Source: Pseudomonas oryzihabitans
GTDB lineage: Bacteria; Pseudomonadota; Gammaproteobacteria; Pseudomonadales; Pseudomonadaceae
Length of the DNA: 64,000 bases
NCBI RefSeq assembly: GCF_001518815.1
Contig: NZ_CP013987.1
Span: 599,001 to 663,000 of the forward strand
Direction: 5' to 3'
Shown piece after piece: positions 30,215 to 40,562 of this stretch; the first letter of the stretch is position 1, and the number at the start of each line of letters is the position of its first letter. The position numbers were made by a program, and so were the translations under genes. The notes beneath the pieces are model-generated. The model saw only the letters and a program-made list of their open reading frames with translations. It did no database searches and had not been told where the DNA came from.

Positions 30215-31618
30215 CTACTCTGGCGAGAAGAAGCTCAGACTATAGTTCACCGCCCGCGGACCAGGGTCGAGAATGTCCAGGGCGATATGGATCGGCGTCT
30301 GCGGCGGCATCTCGTCCTGGCCCTTGAGTTCGCCGTTCAGGTACTCGCCCGGCTTGAAACGACGGCTCGCGAGCAGCTGGCCGTTGAGGTCGGCGAAGCG
30401 CAATTCGAGCAGCGGGAACGGCTGGGAGAAGGGCGCGCGGTTGTAGAGGATGGCATCGACGCGCAGGGCGCCGGAAAACTGCGGATGGCTGCGTACCACC
30501 AGGTTGCTGCTGCGGATCTGCTGGACATCGACCTTGGACGGCACCTTGCAGCCCAGGCTGGCGCAGGCCTGGACGAACAGCGGTCGATAGCTGTCCTGCC
30601 GCGCCAGTTCGTCGAAGTGGTAGTAGACATACTGACCAGCCAGCCCGAGCAGTGCCAGCAGGCAGAGCAGCGCCCACAGCAGGCGCCGGCCCCAGTGGGG
30701 GCGCTCCTGGCGACTGTCCAGCTGCAGCGGCTCGTCGTGCAGGTCGACCAGGGGGTCGTCCTGCCACTCCGGCTCGCTGCGAAGAGCGGTCGCCGACTTG
30801 GCCGGTAACGTCTCGTCTTCGATATCGCGGTCGGCGCTGAGCGGCTCGGGCGTGGGCTCCTGCCAATCGTCCAGGCGGCCCAGGCCGGGCTCGGCCCGCT
30901 CGTCCTCGTCAGCCTCGACCGCGCCGAGTGCCGGCTCCTGGCGTTCGCGAGCGGGTGCGGTCAGGGGAGCGGGCGGCGGCGCCGGTGCGGGTTTCAGCGG
31001 CGCCGCCAAAGCCGCGGCAGGCCGTGGGCTGATGACGGGCTCAACGGGTTCGGGCTCCGGTGCCAGCTCCGGTTCTGGTTCTGGCTCGAAGGTCGATGCG
31101 GGCACCGACTCGGGTTCCGCGTCGAGCGAGAGATCGGATTCGGCCTGCAGCCTCAAGGGTTCCGGCTCCGGGTCGCGTGCGGTGGACAGCGCGCCGATCG
31201 ACGGCAGTTCGAAGGCGTCCTCGTCTTCCTGGGAGCGACGAGCGGCCAGCCCTTGTGCCGGGGCGGGCTCTTCCCGCGGGGCGATCACGGCCGGTGGTGC
31301 TGCCGGCGCGACGGGCGTGCGGCGCTGCTCTTCCAGGGCGCTCAGGCGAGCGACCTCGGCATCCAGCTCCAGGTGGCTCAGGTCCAGTTCGTCGTGCGGC
31401 CAGGCGGCTTCGCTCGACGTCCGCGTGGGCTCGGCCATCGGGGCGGGTGCCACCGGGGCGGCTTCCGGCGCCGTCAGCGGCGCGGCCTGGTTGCTGGCAT
31501 TGAACACTTCCAGGCAGACGCCACAGCGTACGTCGCCGTCAGCGGCGGCCAGGTGTTCCTGGGTGACGCGGAAGCGGGTATGGCAATGCGGGCACTGGGC
31601 GACGAGGGATTCGGTCAT
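30215..31618 (-). CDS. Zinc-ribbon membrane protein with DUF3426
   Basis: This 467-residue protein of unknown function starts with an MJ0042-type zinc ribbon (CPHC at 9-12 and CGVC at 32-35). A long acidic, Pro/Ala/Glu-rich low-complexity middle (about 45-310) follows, then one membrane helix (about 318-335: LLWALLCLLALLGLAGQYVY) and a C-terminal DUF3426 domain that should lie in the periplasm. The layout resembles PA4851 of P. aeruginosa, next to prmA. The zinc ribbon would be cytoplasmic. No enzymatic motif is visible. Confidence 0.85.
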   Translation of the reverse strand: MTESLVAQCPHCHTRFRVTQEHLAAADGDVRCGVCLEVFNASNQAAPLTAPEAAPVAPAPMAEPTRTSSEAAWPHDELDLSHLELDAEVARLSALEEQRRTPVAPAAPPAVIAPREEPAPAQGLAARRSQEDEDAFELPSIGALSTARDPEPEPLRLQAESDLSLDAEPESVPASTFEPEPEPELAPEPEPVEPVISPRPAAALAAPLKPAPAPPPAPLTAPARERQEPALGAVEADEDERAEPGLGRLDDWQEPTPEPLSADRDIEDETLPAKSATALRSEPEWQDDPLVDLHDEPLQLDSRQERPHWGRRLLWALLCLLALLGLAGQYVYYHFDELARQDSYRPLFVQACASLGCKVPSKVDVQQIRSSNLVVRSHPQFSGALRVDAILYNRAPFSQPFPLLELRFADLNGQLLASRRFKPGEYLNGELKGQDEMPPQTPIHIALDILDPGPRAVNYSLSFFSPE

Positions 31619-31681
31619 GGCGAGGCGACAGCCAGGGAATTTAAGCGCGCTAGTGTACCCGAAGGCCCTGGCGAAAGAAGG

Positions 31682-31720
31682 GCCTCTACCGGGCCGCCGG
31701 TTGAGCGGACCGCTAGAGGC
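31682..31720. terminator. Possible stem-loop terminator after prmA
   Basis: GCCTCTA (31682-31688) and TAGAGGC (31714-31720) pair, with further short pairings inside. On the minus strand it follows the prmA stop and is trailed by only a weak CCTTCTTT, so it is a candidate, not a firm terminator. Confidence 0.4.
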
Positions 31721-31728
31721 GCAGGCGG

Positions 31729-32604
31729 TCAGCGGCGACGAGTGCCGCTGATGCGGACCCAGCCATCCAGGGTGGCGGTAGGTTCCAGGTCGAAGCAGCC
31801 GGCGTAGGCGGTACGCACGTCCTCGGCTTGCTCGGCGAGGATGCCGGAGAGGGCCAGGCGGCCACCGATGCGGGTCAGGCGGGTGATCTGCTCGGCCAGG
31901 CCGACCAGCGGACCGGCGAGGATGTTGGCCACCACTACGTCGGCCTGCTCGCCTGGCAGGTCGGCGGGGAGATACAGAGGAAAACGCGCCGGGTCGATGC
32001 CATTGCGGTTGGCATTCTCCCGCGAGGCTTCCAGGGCCTGGACATCAATGTCGGTGCCCACCGCGCGCTCGGCGCCCAGCAGCAGGGCGGCAATGGCGAG
32101 GATGCCCGAGCCGCAGCCGAAATCCAGCACCTGGCGCCCCTCGACCGGCTCGCCGTCCAGCCATTGCAGGCACAGCGAGGTGGTGGGGTGGGTACCGGTG
32201 CCGAAGGCCAGGCCCGGGTCGAGCAGCAGGTTGACCGCCGCCGGCTCCGGCGCCTCGTGCCAGCTGGGCACGATCCACAGCCGCTGGCCGAAGCGCATGG
32301 GCTGGAAGTTGTCCATCCAGCTGCGCTCCCATTCCTGGTCTTCCAGGCGCTCCACCTCGTAGACGAGGCCGTTGGCCAGGAGCTGCACGCGCTGTTCCAG
32401 CGTCTCGGCATCGGTATCGCCTTCGAACAGCGCCAGCAGATGGGTCTGGGACCACAGCGGGGTGGTGCCGAGGTCAGGCTCGAAGATCGGCTGGTCCTCG
32501 GCGTCCATGAAGGTCACCGAGACGGCACCCAATTCGAGCATGAGGTCTTCATAGGTTTCCGCCTGGGCGGGGGTGAGGGCGAGGCGGACTTGCAGCCAGG
32601 ACAT
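31729..32604 (-). CDS. prmA: Ribosomal protein L11 methyltransferase
   Basis: PrmA trimethylates several lysines and the N-terminus of ribosomal protein L11. The 291-residue protein has the N-terminal substrate-recognition domain and linker (to about 110), then the Rossmann methyltransferase with [36 protein letters not shown] and the active-site [13 protein letters not shown]. It follows the accC gene on the same strand but is separated from it by an intrinsic terminator, so it probably has its own promoter. Confidence 0.97.
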   Translation of the reverse strand: MSWLQVRLALTPAQAETYEDLMLELGAVSVTFMDAEDQPIFEPDLGTTPLWSQTHLLALFEGDTDAETLEQRVQLLANGLVYEVERLEDQEWERSWMDNFQPMRFGQRLWIVPSWHEAPEPAAVNLLLDPGLAFGTGTHPTTSLCLQWLDGEPVEGRQVLDFGCGSGILAIAALLLGAERAVGTDIDVQALEASRENANRNGIDPARFPLYLPADLPGEQADVVVANILAGPLVGLAEQITRLTRIGGRLALSGILAEQAEDVRTAYAGCFDLEPTATLDGWVRISGTRRR

Positions 32605-32647
32605 GGTGGGCTACCTGAATCGGGTCAAAGCGGGGAGGGTAAATGAA

Positions 32648-32673
32648 AACGGGCTGCCCGAGGGCAGCCCGTT
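32648..32673 (-). terminator. Intrinsic terminator of the accB-accC transcript
   Basis: AACGGGCTGCCC and GGGCAGCCCGTT form a 12-bp stem (32648-32659 and 32662-32673), with the apical pairs opening to a small loop. On the minus strand it is followed by TTTTCATTT, as expected downstream of accC. Confidence 0.88.
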
Positions 32674-32698
32674 CGCTGAATCAAAGGTCGTCATGCAC

Positions 32699-34045
32699 TC
32701 AGTGGCGCATGCCGAGCTTCTTCTCCAGATAGTGGATGTTCACCGCGCCCTGGCCGAAGGCCTGGTCGCGGGTCAGCATCCGGTGCAGATCGGCGTTGGT
32801 CTTGATGCCGTCGACGATCAGCTCGTCCAGGGCGTTGCGCATCCGGGCCATGGCCTCTTCGCGCGTCTTGCCCCAGGTGATCAGCTTGGCGATCAGCGAA
32901 TCGTAGTTCGGCGGAACCTTGTAGCCGCTGTACAGGTGCGAATCCACCCGTACGCCGTTGCCGCCCGGCGCATGGAAATGCTTGACCAGGCCCGGGGAGG
33001 GCATGAAGGTCTTGGGGTCTTCGGCGTTGATCCGGCACTCGATGGCGTGGCCGGTGATCTTGATGTCTTCCTGCTTGATCGACAGCGGGTTGCCAGCGGC
33101 GATGCTGAGCATCTCCTTGACGATGTCGACGCCAGTGATCATCTCGGTCACCGGATGTTCCACCTGTACGCGGGTGTTCATCTCGATGAAGTAGAAGCGA
33201 CCGTCTTCGTAGAGGAACTCGAAGGTACCCGCGCCACGGTAGCCGATGTCGATGCAGGCCTTGACGCAGCGCGCCAGGACTTCCTCGCGGGCCTTCTCGT
33301 CGATCTGGGGCGCAGGCGCCTCCTCGATCACCTTCTGGTGACGACGCTGCAGCGAGCAGTCGCGATCGTAGAGGTGCACGGCGTTGCCCTGGCCGTCGGA
33401 TAGGACCTGGACTTCCACGTGACGCGGATTGCCGAGGAACTTCTCCATGTAGACCATGGAGTTGCCAAAGGCGGCGCCGGCTTCGGTCTGGGTCAGCTTG
33501 ATCGACTTGATCAGCTCGGCCTCGTCCTCGACCACGCGCATGCCACGACCACCACCGCCACCGGCGGCCTTGATGATCACCGGATAGCCGACTTCGCGGC
33601 CGATGCGCAGGCACTCGGCCTCGTCATCCGGCAGGGCGCCGTCGGAGCCCGGTACGGTGGGCACGCCGGCCTGCTTCATGGCGTTCTTGGCGGATACCTT
33701 GTCGCCCATCAGGCGAATCACGTCGGCGGTGGGGCCGACGAAGGCGAAACCGGACTGCTCCACCTGCTCGGCGAAATCGGCGTTCTCGGCGAGAAAGCCG
33801 TAGCCGGGGTGGATGGCGGTGGCACCGGTGACTTCCGCGGCACTGATGATGGCCGGGATGTTCAGGTAGGACAGGGGCGAGGGGGCCGGGCCGATGCACA
33901 CCGATTCGTCGGCGAGGGACAGATGCATCAGTTCGCGGTCGGCGGTGGAGTGAACCGCCACCGTCTTGATGCCCAGCTCCTTGCAGGCACGCACCACGCG
34001 CAGGGCGATTTCCCCGCGGTTGGCGATCAGGACTTTTTCCAGCAT
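32699..34045 (-). CDS. accC: Acetyl-CoA carboxylase, biotin carboxylase subunit
   Basis: AccC carboxylates the biotin carried by AccB, the first half-reaction of malonyl-CoA synthesis. From the ATG at 34045 the protein has 448 residues, starting [17 protein letters not shown]. It contains the glycine-rich ATP loop [16 protein letters not shown], the GDR-equivalent [20 protein letters not shown] and [16 protein letters not shown]. An upstream start eight codons earlier is less likely, because [11 protein letters not shown] is the usual family start. It lies 16 bases after accB. Confidence 0.98.
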   Translation of the reverse strand: MLEKVLIANRGEIALRVVRACKELGIKTVAVHSTADRELMHLSLADESVCIGPAPSPLSYLNIPAIISAAEVTGATAIHPGYGFLAENADFAEQVEQSGFAFVGPTADVIRLMGDKVSAKNAMKQAGVPTVPGSDGALPDDEAECLRIGREVGYPVIIKAAGGGGGRGMRVVEDEAELIKSIKLTQTEAGAAFGNSMVYMEKFLGNPRHVEVQVLSDGQGNAVHLYDRDCSLQRRHQKVIEEAPAPQIDEKAREEVLARCVKACIDIGYRGAGTFEFLYEDGRFYFIEMNTRVQVEHPVTEMITGVDIVKEMLSIAAGNPLSIKQEDIKITGHAIECRINAEDPKTFMPSPGLVKHFHAPGGNGVRVDSHLYSGYKVPPNYDSLIAKLITWGKTREEAMARMRNALDELIVDGIKTNADLHRMLTRDQAFGQGAVNIHYLEKKLGMRH

Positions 34046-34061
34046 CGTGGGCTCCACGGGC

Positions 34062-34526
34062 TTAGACAATGGTGAACAGCGGCTGGTCGAATTCGACGGG
34101 CTGACCGTTCTCGACCAGCACCTGGCCGATGGTGCCGCTGGCTTCGGCTTCGATGTGGTTCATCATCTTCATGGCTTCGACGATGCACAGGATGTCGCCT
34201 TTCTTCACCTGCTGGCCGACTTCGACGAAGGCCGGGGTGGTGGGCGAGGACGCGCGGTAGAAGGTGCCGACCATGGGCGAGCGAGCCACGTTACCAGTCA
34301 GTTGCGGAGCGGCGGCTTCGGTAGCCGGCGCAGCAGCGGCCGGAGCGGCAGCCGCAGCCGGCGCGGCGACCGGCGCGGGGGCGGCGGCGTAGACGGTCTG
34401 CATGCCCTGGTTGCGGCCGGTGTTGCGGCTGATGCGGACGGACTCTTCGCCTTCGCGGATTTCCAGCTCGTCGATACCGGACTCTTCCAGCAATTCGATC
34501 AGTTTCTTGACTTTACGGATGTCCAT
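34062..34526 (-). CDS. accB: Acetyl-CoA carboxylase, biotin carboxyl carrier protein
   Basis: AccB carries biotin between AccC and the AccAD carboxyltransferase. The 154-residue protein begins [20 protein letters not shown], has an Ala/Pro-rich flexible linker (about 47-73), then the biotinyl domain with EAMKM, the biotinylated lysine being Lys120, and the thumb-type insertion. It lies between aroQ and accC in the order aroQ-accB-accC. Confidence 0.98.
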   Translation of the reverse strand: MDIRKVKKLIELLEESGIDELEIREGEESVRISRNTGRNQGMQTVYAAAPAPVAAPAAAAAPAAAAPATEAAAPQLTGNVARSPMVGTFYRASSPTTPAFVEVGQQVKKGDILCIVEAMKMMNHIEAEASGTIGQVLVENGQPVEFDQPLFTIV

Positions 34527-34579
34527 TGGCGTTGGCTCTCCCCTCGGGTTCAGGTGATGTTCTGGATATTGGGTCGCGC

Positions 34580-35026
34580 TCAGCCGCGGGCGGCGAGCTG
34601 TTCGCAGGCGGCTTCCAGCGCCAGGCGATAGCCACTGGCGCCGAGTCCGCAGATGACACCGACCGCCACATCGGAAAAATAGGAGTGGTGGCGGAAGGCT
34701 TCGCGCTTGTGCACGTTCGACAGGTGCACTTCGATGAATGGGATGCTCACCGCGAGCAAGGCGTCACGTAGGGCGACACTGGTATGGGTGAAGGCAGCCG
34801 GATTGATCAGGATGAAATCCACCCCTTCGTCGCGCGCGGCGTGGATGCGCTCGATCAGCAGGTGCTCGGCGTTGCTTTGCAGGTGGTCCAGGCGATGCCC
34901 TGCCGCGCTGGCGCGGGCTTCGAGATCGGCGTTGATCTGCGCCAGGGTGGTAGCCCCGTAGACGCCCGGCTCGCGGGTTCCCAGCAGATTCAGGTTGGGC
35001 CCGTGCAGTACCAGCAGATGCGCCAT
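34580..35026 (-). CDS. aroQ: 3-dehydroquinate dehydratase, type II
   Basis: AroQ dehydrates 3-dehydroquinate to 3-dehydroshikimate in the shikimate pathway. The 148-residue small type II enzyme starts [20 protein letters not shown], with the active-site NLNLLG and the lid-loop arginine (R18) with Y23. It has [17 protein letters not shown] and [17 protein letters not shown] with the catalytic histidine. It is the first gene of the aroQ-accB-accC operon, which is widespread in gammaproteobacteria. Confidence 0.97.
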   Translation of the reverse strand: MAHLLVLHGPNLNLLGTREPGVYGATTLAQINADLEARASAAGHRLDHLQSNAEHLLIERIHAARDEGVDFILINPAAFTHTSVALRDALLAVSIPFIEVHLSNVHKREAFRHHSYFSDVAVGVICGLGASGYRLALEAACEQLAARG

Positions 35027-35066
35027 AGCCACTTGCCTCGCGATTTCGCAACCAGATTGGCCGCGG

Positions 35067-35095
35067 ACTATGCCGCAACCTGAGGTGACTGTCCA
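35067..35095 (-). promoter_or_regulatory. Probable promoter of aroQ-accB-accC
   Basis: TGGACA (minus strand 35095-35090), exactly 17 bases, then CATAGT (35072-35067), about 40 bases before the aroQ ATG. The -35 matches the consensus at five of six positions. Confidence 0.6.
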
Positions 35096-35142
35096 GTCGC
35101 TAGACGTTTGCCGGAAATGCCAGCACGTTGGGCGAAATTCTT

Positions 35143-36912
35143 TTAATCGCTGGCGATAAGCCTTTTCACCTCGCCCAGTCGGGCAAGAAAGCCCGCGGCG
35201 TCGATTTCGCCGACGATGCGACCCTTTGCCTGTTCGTGGCCGTTGGCAGCATAGAACAGGATCGCGGGTGGGCCGAACAGGCCTCGCTGTTGCAGCCACT
35301 GCCGCTGTTCCCGGGTGCTTTGCGTCATATCGAAGCGGATCAGCTCGAAGTCCCTGAGTTGCGCCTGGATCTCGGGGTTGCCAAATACCTCGCGCTCAAT
35401 GACCTTGCAGCTGATGCACCAGTCGGCGTAGACGTCCACCAGCACTGGGCGGCCTTGTCCAACGCTGGCAGCCAGGGCCGCCGGATCGCTCAGGCTACGT
35501 AGGCCATCCTCGCGTGCGACCACCGCCGGCCGGGCGGACTCGCCCAGGGGGCGCAGCGGATCGCTGGCACCACGCAGGGCCCCGATACCCGCCGCCACGC
35601 CGTATACAACCAGTGCCAGGCCGGCCAGTTGCAACAGGCGTTGGCGAGGGGGCTTGGGTACGAATTCCAGCGCACCAAGAAACAGTCCGACCCCGGCGGC
35701 CAGCAGGCCCCAGGCCGCCAGCGCCAGCGGCCCGGGCAGCAGCCGTTCGAGCAGCCATAGCGCCACGGCCAGCAGGAGCACTCCGAAGGCATTGCGCATA
35801 CCCACCAGCCAGCCCCCGCTCCGCGGCAACAGGGCCCCGCCGCCGGCAGCGATCAGAATCAGCGGGGTGCCCATGCCCAGGCCTAGGGCGAAGAGGGCCA
35901 GTCCGCCGCCGAGCCAGTCGGCGGTGCTGCTGATATAGAGCAGCAGTCCCGCCAGGGGCGCCGAGACGCAGGGCGAGACGATCAGGCTGGACAGCACGCC
36001 GAGGGTAGCCGCGCCGCCGAGGGAGCCGCCCCGGGTACCACTGGCCAGGTGCTCCAGGCGATCGCGCAGGACCGCCGGCAGGCGCAGCTCGAAAAGGCCG
36101 AACATGGCCAGGGCGAACAGCAGGAACAACAGGGCGAAGGGGACCAGCACCCAGGCCGACTGCAGTTGCGCCTGCAGGTTGAGGCTGGCGCCGAAGACTC
36201 CCATGAGCGCGCCCAGGGCGGCGAAACTCAGCGCCATGGGTATCACATAGGCCAGCGCCAGCAACAGGCCACGACCCGGGCGCGCCTTGCCGGCCAGGAC
36301 CACGGCCGAGACGATGGGCAGCATCGGCAGTACGCAGGGGGTGAAGGTCAGGCCGAGGCCAGCCAGGAAGGCCAGCAGGATTCTTTTCCACCACCCCTGG
36401 TCGAGAACGGGGGTCTCACCCGCTGGGCTCGCGGCGGGCGAGGCCACGGGGCCGGTAATCTCGAGGGTACGGGTTTCCGGTGGATAGCAAAGACCGCGAT
36501 CGGCGCAGCCCTGGTAGGTGACCCTTATCCGACCGCCTCGGTCGGGCGCCAGGGACAGGGGGATGTCGACGCCCGCGTGATAGACCTGGACGTCGCCGAA
36601 CCATTCGTCGTGCTTGGGCTCACCGGGCGGTAGGACCACCGGCGCGGTCAGCAGGCCGGGGTCGGCGTCGAAGGCGAAGCGCTGACGATAGAGGTAGTAG
36701 CCCTCGGCGATGGTGAAGCGCAGCACGCTACGACCGTTGGCGTCGCGCCGCTGCTCCAGGCGAAAGGCCTGATCCACCGGCAGGAATTGCTGGCTGGGGC
36801 GCTGGCCGCCGAGGCCCAGGTCCGCCGCCGGTCGTGGCGCGTCGAACAGGCCGGCGGTGGCGGGCAGGGTCAGCAGCAGGGTGAGCAGGAACAGCAGGGC
36901 ACGCATGGTCAT
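35143..36912 (-). CDS. dsbD: Thiol:disulfide interchange protein DsbD
   Basis: DsbD moves electrons from cytoplasmic thioredoxin across the inner membrane to periplasmic DsbC/DsbG. The 589-residue protein has a signal peptide, the N-terminal periplasmic domain with its cysteine pair ([11 protein letters not shown]), eight TM helices with membrane cysteines in [10 protein letters not shown] and [10 protein letters not shown], and a C-terminal thioredoxin domain with DWCISC. All three redox pairs are present. The ATG at 36912 or the one at 36906 is the start, because a signal peptide follows; the 842-codon open frame upstream is an overlap with the next gene. It is downstream of the diguanylate cyclase gene. 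Confidence 0.95.
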   Translation of the reverse strand: MTMRALLFLLTLLLTLPATAGLFDAPRPAADLGLGGQRPSQQFLPVDQAFRLEQRRDANGRSVLRFTIAEGYYLYRQRFAFDADPGLLTAPVVLPPGEPKHDEWFGDVQVYHAGVDIPLSLAPDRGGRIRVTYQGCADRGLCYPPETRTLEITGPVASPAASPAGETPVLDQGWWKRILLAFLAGLGLTFTPCVLPMLPIVSAVVLAGKARPGRGLLLALAYVIPMALSFAALGALMGVFGASLNLQAQLQSAWVLVPFALLFLLFALAMFGLFELRLPAVLRDRLEHLASGTRGGSLGGAATLGVLSSLIVSPCVSAPLAGLLLYISSTADWLGGGLALFALGLGMGTPLILIAAGGGALLPRSGGWLVGMRNAFGVLLLAVALWLLERLLPGPLALAAWGLLAAGVGLFLGALEFVPKPPRQRLLQLAGLALVVYGVAAGIGALRGASDPLRPLGESARPAVVAREDGLRSLSDPAALAASVGQGRPVLVDVYADWCISCKVIEREVFGNPEIQAQLRDFELIRFDMTQSTREQRQWLQQRGLFGPPAILFYAANGHEQAKGRIVGEIDAAGFLARLGEVKRLIASD

Positions 36913-36962
36913 CTCGATGATCGGCAGCGGCCGATCATAGCAGAGGCATCCGGCCCGCCAGA

Positions 36963-38597
36963 CTAGCTCTGGCCGTACTGGCGCACGCAGTTGCGTCCGG
37001 CATGCTTGGCGGCGTAGAGGGCTTCGTCCGCCTGCTTGGCCAGCAGCGACATCTCCTGATCGGGCTGCAGCTGCGCCACGCCAGCGCTGAAGGTGCAGCT
37101 GAGTTCCTTGGGCGGCGCCGGGTAGTGGATCTCGGCGAAGCGCTGGCGGATCTCGTCGATCAGGCGGGTGGCGGTGGCCAGGTCGGTGTCGGGCAGGACG
37201 ATGGCGAATTCCTCGCCGCCATAACGGCCGATGTGGTCGGACTTGCGCAGCCGCTGCTTGAGAAACAGCGCCAGACTCTTGATCACCCGATCGCCCATGG
37301 GGTGACCATAGTGGTCGTTGACCTGCTTGAAATGGTCGATATCCAGCATGGCGAAGGTGATCGGCCGCTGGCTGCGCCGGGCGCGGAAGCAGGCGTCCTC
37401 CAGCAGCTGCAGGGTGTGGGTGTGGTTGTACAGGCCGGTAAGGCTGTCCTGGACGATGCGCGCTTGCAAGCTGCGCGCCCGAGCGGCGCGGGTGCGCACC
37501 GTGGCGATCAGGTGGCGCGGCTTGATCGGCTTGGTGAGGAAGTCGTCGCCCCCTTCGCTCATGGCGTCCAGCTGCTTGTCGAGGTCGTCCTCGGCCGACA
37601 GGTAGATGATGGGCACGCTGACGTAGCGCTCGTGCTGGCGGATGACCTTGGCCAGTTCGGTGCCGGTGCACTCGGGCATGTACATGTCGAGGATGATCAG
37701 ATCAGGTACGAATTCGGCCAGGTGGGCCATCACCGCGCCGGGCTGCATGAGGGTGCGGGTGACGATGCCGGCGCTGTTGAGCGCCATCTCCGTGGCCATG
37801 GCCTGGGCGCGGGAGTCGTCCACCACCAGGGCGCGGATCGGATCGTAGTAGACGGTGCGGGTGAGGGTCTCGATCTTTTCCAGCAGGCGCGCCGAATCCA
37901 GGGTGCCGGTGTAGAACTCCTGGCCACCGGCGCGCACCGCCGCCAGGCGAAAGGGGGTATCGGCCTCCTGGTGGCTGTAGAACAGCACCGGCAGCTTGCG
38001 CTCGAGACCGTTCTGGGCCTCCAGGGCCAACCGGATGCCGACGCCCGGGCCACCGAAGTCCACGTCCATGACGATGACCGCCGGGTGGCGGCTGTCCATC
38101 ATCGACCGGAAGTCGTCGGCGTTGTGGATGATCTGGATGGTGACGCCGAAGTATTCCATCTGCGGCGCCAGGCGCTCGGCGCGTTCGGTGTCGAGCAGAG
38201 CGATGTAGATCGGCTTGCGCAGCGGTGGCAGGTTGGTGGTTTCGAGCTGATCGCCCTGGCGCAGGCCGGTGCGCGACAGGCTCTGCATGGCCTGGCTGAG
38301 TTCGGTGATGGCCTGGCTGTTGAGACGCCCGCGATTGGCGGCGACCTGGGCCAGGGTCCCGCCAATGGTCTCGGCGAGATCGGCATGCCCCTGCTGTTCG
38401 AAGCGCTTCGCGTATTGCAGGAGGCGGGCATTGGCGTCGCTCAGCTCGGCAAGGCTGCCATTCGTCCATTCGTCCCGTTGCAACCGCTGCCAGATCTCCA
38501 GCACCTGGCGCGACTGATGGATGACCCGCTGGGCGAAGTGCAGCTTGAGGCGGTCCCGGTTCGGATCATCTGGTTCGCTCACGAATTGTTCCGTCAT
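36963..38597 (-). CDS. gcbA: Diguanylate cyclase with two receiver domains, GcbA/AdcA-like
   Basis: This 544-residue protein probably makes cyclic di-GMP. After an N-terminal helical region (to about 120) comes a receiver-like domain (about 130-245, IVMDVDF), a second receiver domain (about 255-370, VVDDS and LIILDMYMPE) and a C-terminal GGDEF domain. The active site is GGEEF (460-464), and an R-x-x-D inhibitory site (RKSD, 451-454) lies five residues before it, so product feedback is expected. The order next to dsbD matches PA4843/GcbA, which promotes initial attachment and also biofilm dispersal. The signal sensed is unknown. Confidence 0.9.
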   Translation of the reverse strand: MTEQFVSEPDDPNRDRLKLHFAQRVIHQSRQVLEIWQRLQRDEWTNGSLAELSDANARLLQYAKRFEQQGHADLAETIGGTLAQVAANRGRLNSQAITELSQAMQSLSRTGLRQGDQLETTNLPPLRKPIYIALLDTERAERLAPQMEYFGVTIQIIHNADDFRSMMDSRHPAVIVMDVDFGGPGVGIRLALEAQNGLERKLPVLFYSHQEADTPFRLAAVRAGGQEFYTGTLDSARLLEKIETLTRTVYYDPIRALVVDDSRAQAMATEMALNSAGIVTRTLMQPGAVMAHLAEFVPDLIILDMYMPECTGTELAKVIRQHERYVSVPIIYLSAEDDLDKQLDAMSEGGDDFLTKPIKPRHLIATVRTRAARARSLQARIVQDSLTGLYNHTHTLQLLEDACFRARRSQRPITFAMLDIDHFKQVNDHYGHPMGDRVIKSLALFLKQRLRKSDHIGRYGGEEFAIVLPDTDLATATRLIDEIRQRFAEIHYPAPPKELSCTFSAGVAQLQPDQEMSLLAKQADEALYAAKHAGRNCVRQYGQS

Positions 38598-38850
38598 TCT
38601 TGAGGTGGTGGCCCTATGCTACCAATTGAAACCTGGCAGGGTAGAGGCGATACCCTGGTTAGCGGCGGCTATGCCGCTTGCACGGACACTGTCTGTCGCT
38701 TCTGGAGTAGCGTCTGTCGCCTGTTACCCTAGTCTCGGAAGCGGCTGTGCACGCGCATCGTGTCCGCCTTGCCAGCGAGGGCCGCGCAACCGGCGCCGGC
38801 GGCAGGGGTCCAAGCGCCAACACCTTTGAAATCATTGCAAGGAATTGCCC

Positions 38851-39867
38851 ATGCGGGAGTGGAACTTGAGATCGGGATGGCTCCGGCTGGTGGCAGTGCT
38901 GGTAGCGCTCTACCTGCTGGTCACCCTGGCGATAGGCTGGTACTGGAGTCGCGAGCCGGACTTCTTCCCGGTTCAGCAGCATGCCCAAGAGGCAGCTGCG
39001 GCCAGCGGTCGCAAACTGGTGCTCGGCTACACCACGGTCGAGACGCTCAAGCAGGTCGCTGGAACCCTGCTGGACAAGCCGGGCGGTTATCTCTCCAACG
39101 ACATCTTCCCGCCCGGCCTGTGGCTGGACGACATGCCGTCCTGGGAATACGGCGTACTGGTGCAGACCCGCGACCTGGCCCGCGCCCTGCGCAAGGACTT
39201 CGCCCGCTCCCAGTCGCAGTCCACCGAAGACGTCGACCTGGCCCAGGCCGAGCCGCGCTTCAATTTCGACAACCACAGCTGGGCCATGCCCTCGTCGGAA
39301 TCGGAATACCGTGCCGGCATCGCCTCCCTGGACCGCTACCTGGCGCGCCTGGGCGGCCAGAACACCCAGGGCCAGCAGGCTGCCTACTTCTATTCGCGCT
39401 CGGACAACCTGCGCAACTGGCTGGGTGACGTCGAGACCCGTCTGGGCTCGCTGTCCCAGCGGCTTTCCGCCAGCGTCGGTCGCGTACGCCTCGACGCCGA
39501 AGTGCGGCCGAACCAGGACATCCCCGCCGGCCAGGTGCCGGAGGTGCACGAACAGCGCGTCGAGACGCCTTGGCTGCAGATCGACAACGTCTTCTACGAG
39601 GCCCGCGGTCAGGCCTGGGCGCTGTCGCATATCCTGCGCGCCATCGAAGTGGACTTCGCCGATACCCTGGCCAAGAAGAACGCCACGGTGAACGTGCGCG
39701 AGATCATTCGTGAGCTGGAAGCGGCGCAGCAACCGGTCTGGAGTCCGATGATCCTCAACGGCAGCGGCTTCGGCATCCTGGCCAATCACTCGCTGGTGAT
39801 CGCCAACTACATCTCCCGCGCCAACGCCGCCATCATCGACCTGCGCCAGCTGCTGGAACAGGGCTGA
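38851..39867 (+). CDS. DUF2333 membrane-anchored protein
   Basis: This 338-residue protein of unknown function has one N-terminal membrane helix (about 11-32: LRLVAVLVALYLLVTLAIGWYW) and a long soluble part, likely periplasmic, with repeated helical segments and the WALSHILRAIEVDF stretch typical of DUF2333. The ATG at 38851 has an AAGGAA SD; a TTG two codons earlier is less likely. It lies divergent from the gcbA-like gene across a 253-base gap in which I could not identify firm promoters, and overlaps the Nudix gene by one base. Confidence 0.85.
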   Translation: MREWNLRSGWLRLVAVLVALYLLVTLAIGWYWSREPDFFPVQQHAQEAAAASGRKLVLGYTTVETLKQVAGTLLDKPGGYLSNDIFPPGLWLDDMPSWEYGVLVQTRDLARALRKDFARSQSQSTEDVDLAQAEPRFNFDNHSWAMPSSESEYRAGIASLDRYLARLGGQNTQGQQAAYFYSRSDNLRNWLGDVETRLGSLSQRLSASVGRVRLDAEVRPNQDIPAGQVPEVHEQRVETPWLQIDNVFYEARGQAWALSHILRAIEVDFADTLAKKNATVNVREIIRELEAAQQPVWSPMILNGSGFGILANHSLVIANYISRANAAIIDLRQLLEQG

Positions 39868-40418
39868 TGACGATAGGGGCGCGCGAGGCGGCGCATCGTG
39901 CTGCCTCCGACCGGGAGATGGTGCTCTGGGTCGATCGCGACGATCGGATCCAGGGCCAGTTGCCGCGCGCCGAGTTGCGCGCCCGAGGTTTGATCGGGCG
40001 CTGCACCTTCATCCTGCTGTTCAACGCCGCTGGTGAGCTGTGCGTGCACCGGCGGACCCTGAGCAAGGCGCTCTATCCGGGCTACTGGGACGTCGCTGCT
40101 GGCGGCATGGTGGCGCCGGGCGAGAGCTATGCGGAGTCGGCGGCGCGGGAGCTGGCCGAGGAGCTGGGCGTCAGCGGTATAGCGCTGCGCGAGCACGGCA
40201 CCTTCTACTTTGAAGAGCCGGGCAATCGACTCTGGGGCGGAGTGTTCAGCGCCTGCTGGAAGGGTCCGCTGCGCTTGCAGCCGGAAGAGGTGCTGGAAGC
40301 GCGCTTTCTCCTGCCTGCGATGATTCTCGACGAGGCACGGCGCCTGCCGTACTGTCCGGATTCCCTCGAAGCCCTGCGGCTGGTCCTCGGCCAAACGGAT
40401 GTCGCATCCCTGCCTTAA
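39867..40418 (+). CDS. Nudix hydrolase (YfcD-like)
   Basis: This 183-residue protein has an intact Nudix box GGMVAPGESYAESAARELAEELGV (about 71-94), matching GX5EX7REUXEEXGU, so it should cleave a nucleoside-diphosphate-linked compound with Mg2+. The N-terminal WVDRDDRIQGQLPRAELRARGLIGRCTFILLF and HRRTLSKALYPGYWD resemble the YfcD and isopentenyl-diphosphate-isomerase-like branch. The substrate is not known. It is translationally coupled to the DUF2333 gene (TGATG). Confidence 0.88.
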   Translation: MTIGAREAAHRAASDREMVLWVDRDDRIQGQLPRAELRARGLIGRCTFILLFNAAGELCVHRRTLSKALYPGYWDVAAGGMVAPGESYAESAARELAEELGVSGIALREHGTFYFEEPGNRLWGGVFSACWKGPLRLQPEEVLEARFLLPAMILDEARRLPYCPDSLEALRLVLGQTDVASLP

Positions 40419-40435
40419 TTTCTCGCATTCGCGCC

Positions 40436-40464
40436 TTAGCATCCGGGGTCGATACTGCTACATT
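40436..40464 (+). promoter_or_regulatory. Probable promoter of yciH
   Basis: TTAGCA (40436-40441), exactly 17 bases, TACATT (40459-40464), about 100 bases before the yciH start. The leader carries two GCGCGGCCC direct repeats and overlapping GGCGCC palindromes (near 40522-40538). Confidence 0.5.
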
Positions 40465-40562
40465 GCGCGGCCCCGGAATAGCGCGGCCCGTACTGGCTGG
40501 CGCTGCATCCAAGGTTTCCTCCAGGCGCCTGGCGCCTGAACCCGAACTGGGAGGACCACCCC

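Noticed and set aside
30880-31500. Repeat-like tract in the DUF3426 gene
   Set aside because: Low-complexity Pro/Ala/Glu coding, not a nucleotide repeat array.
34288-34390. Repetitive GCC/GCG tract in accB as a tandem repeat element
   Set aside because: It encodes the normal Ala/Pro linker of the carrier protein.
35143-37671. 842-residue frame as a long dsbD
   Set aside because: The extra N-terminal 253 residues lie out of frame over the diguanylate cyclase gene; a signal peptide starts at 36912/36906.
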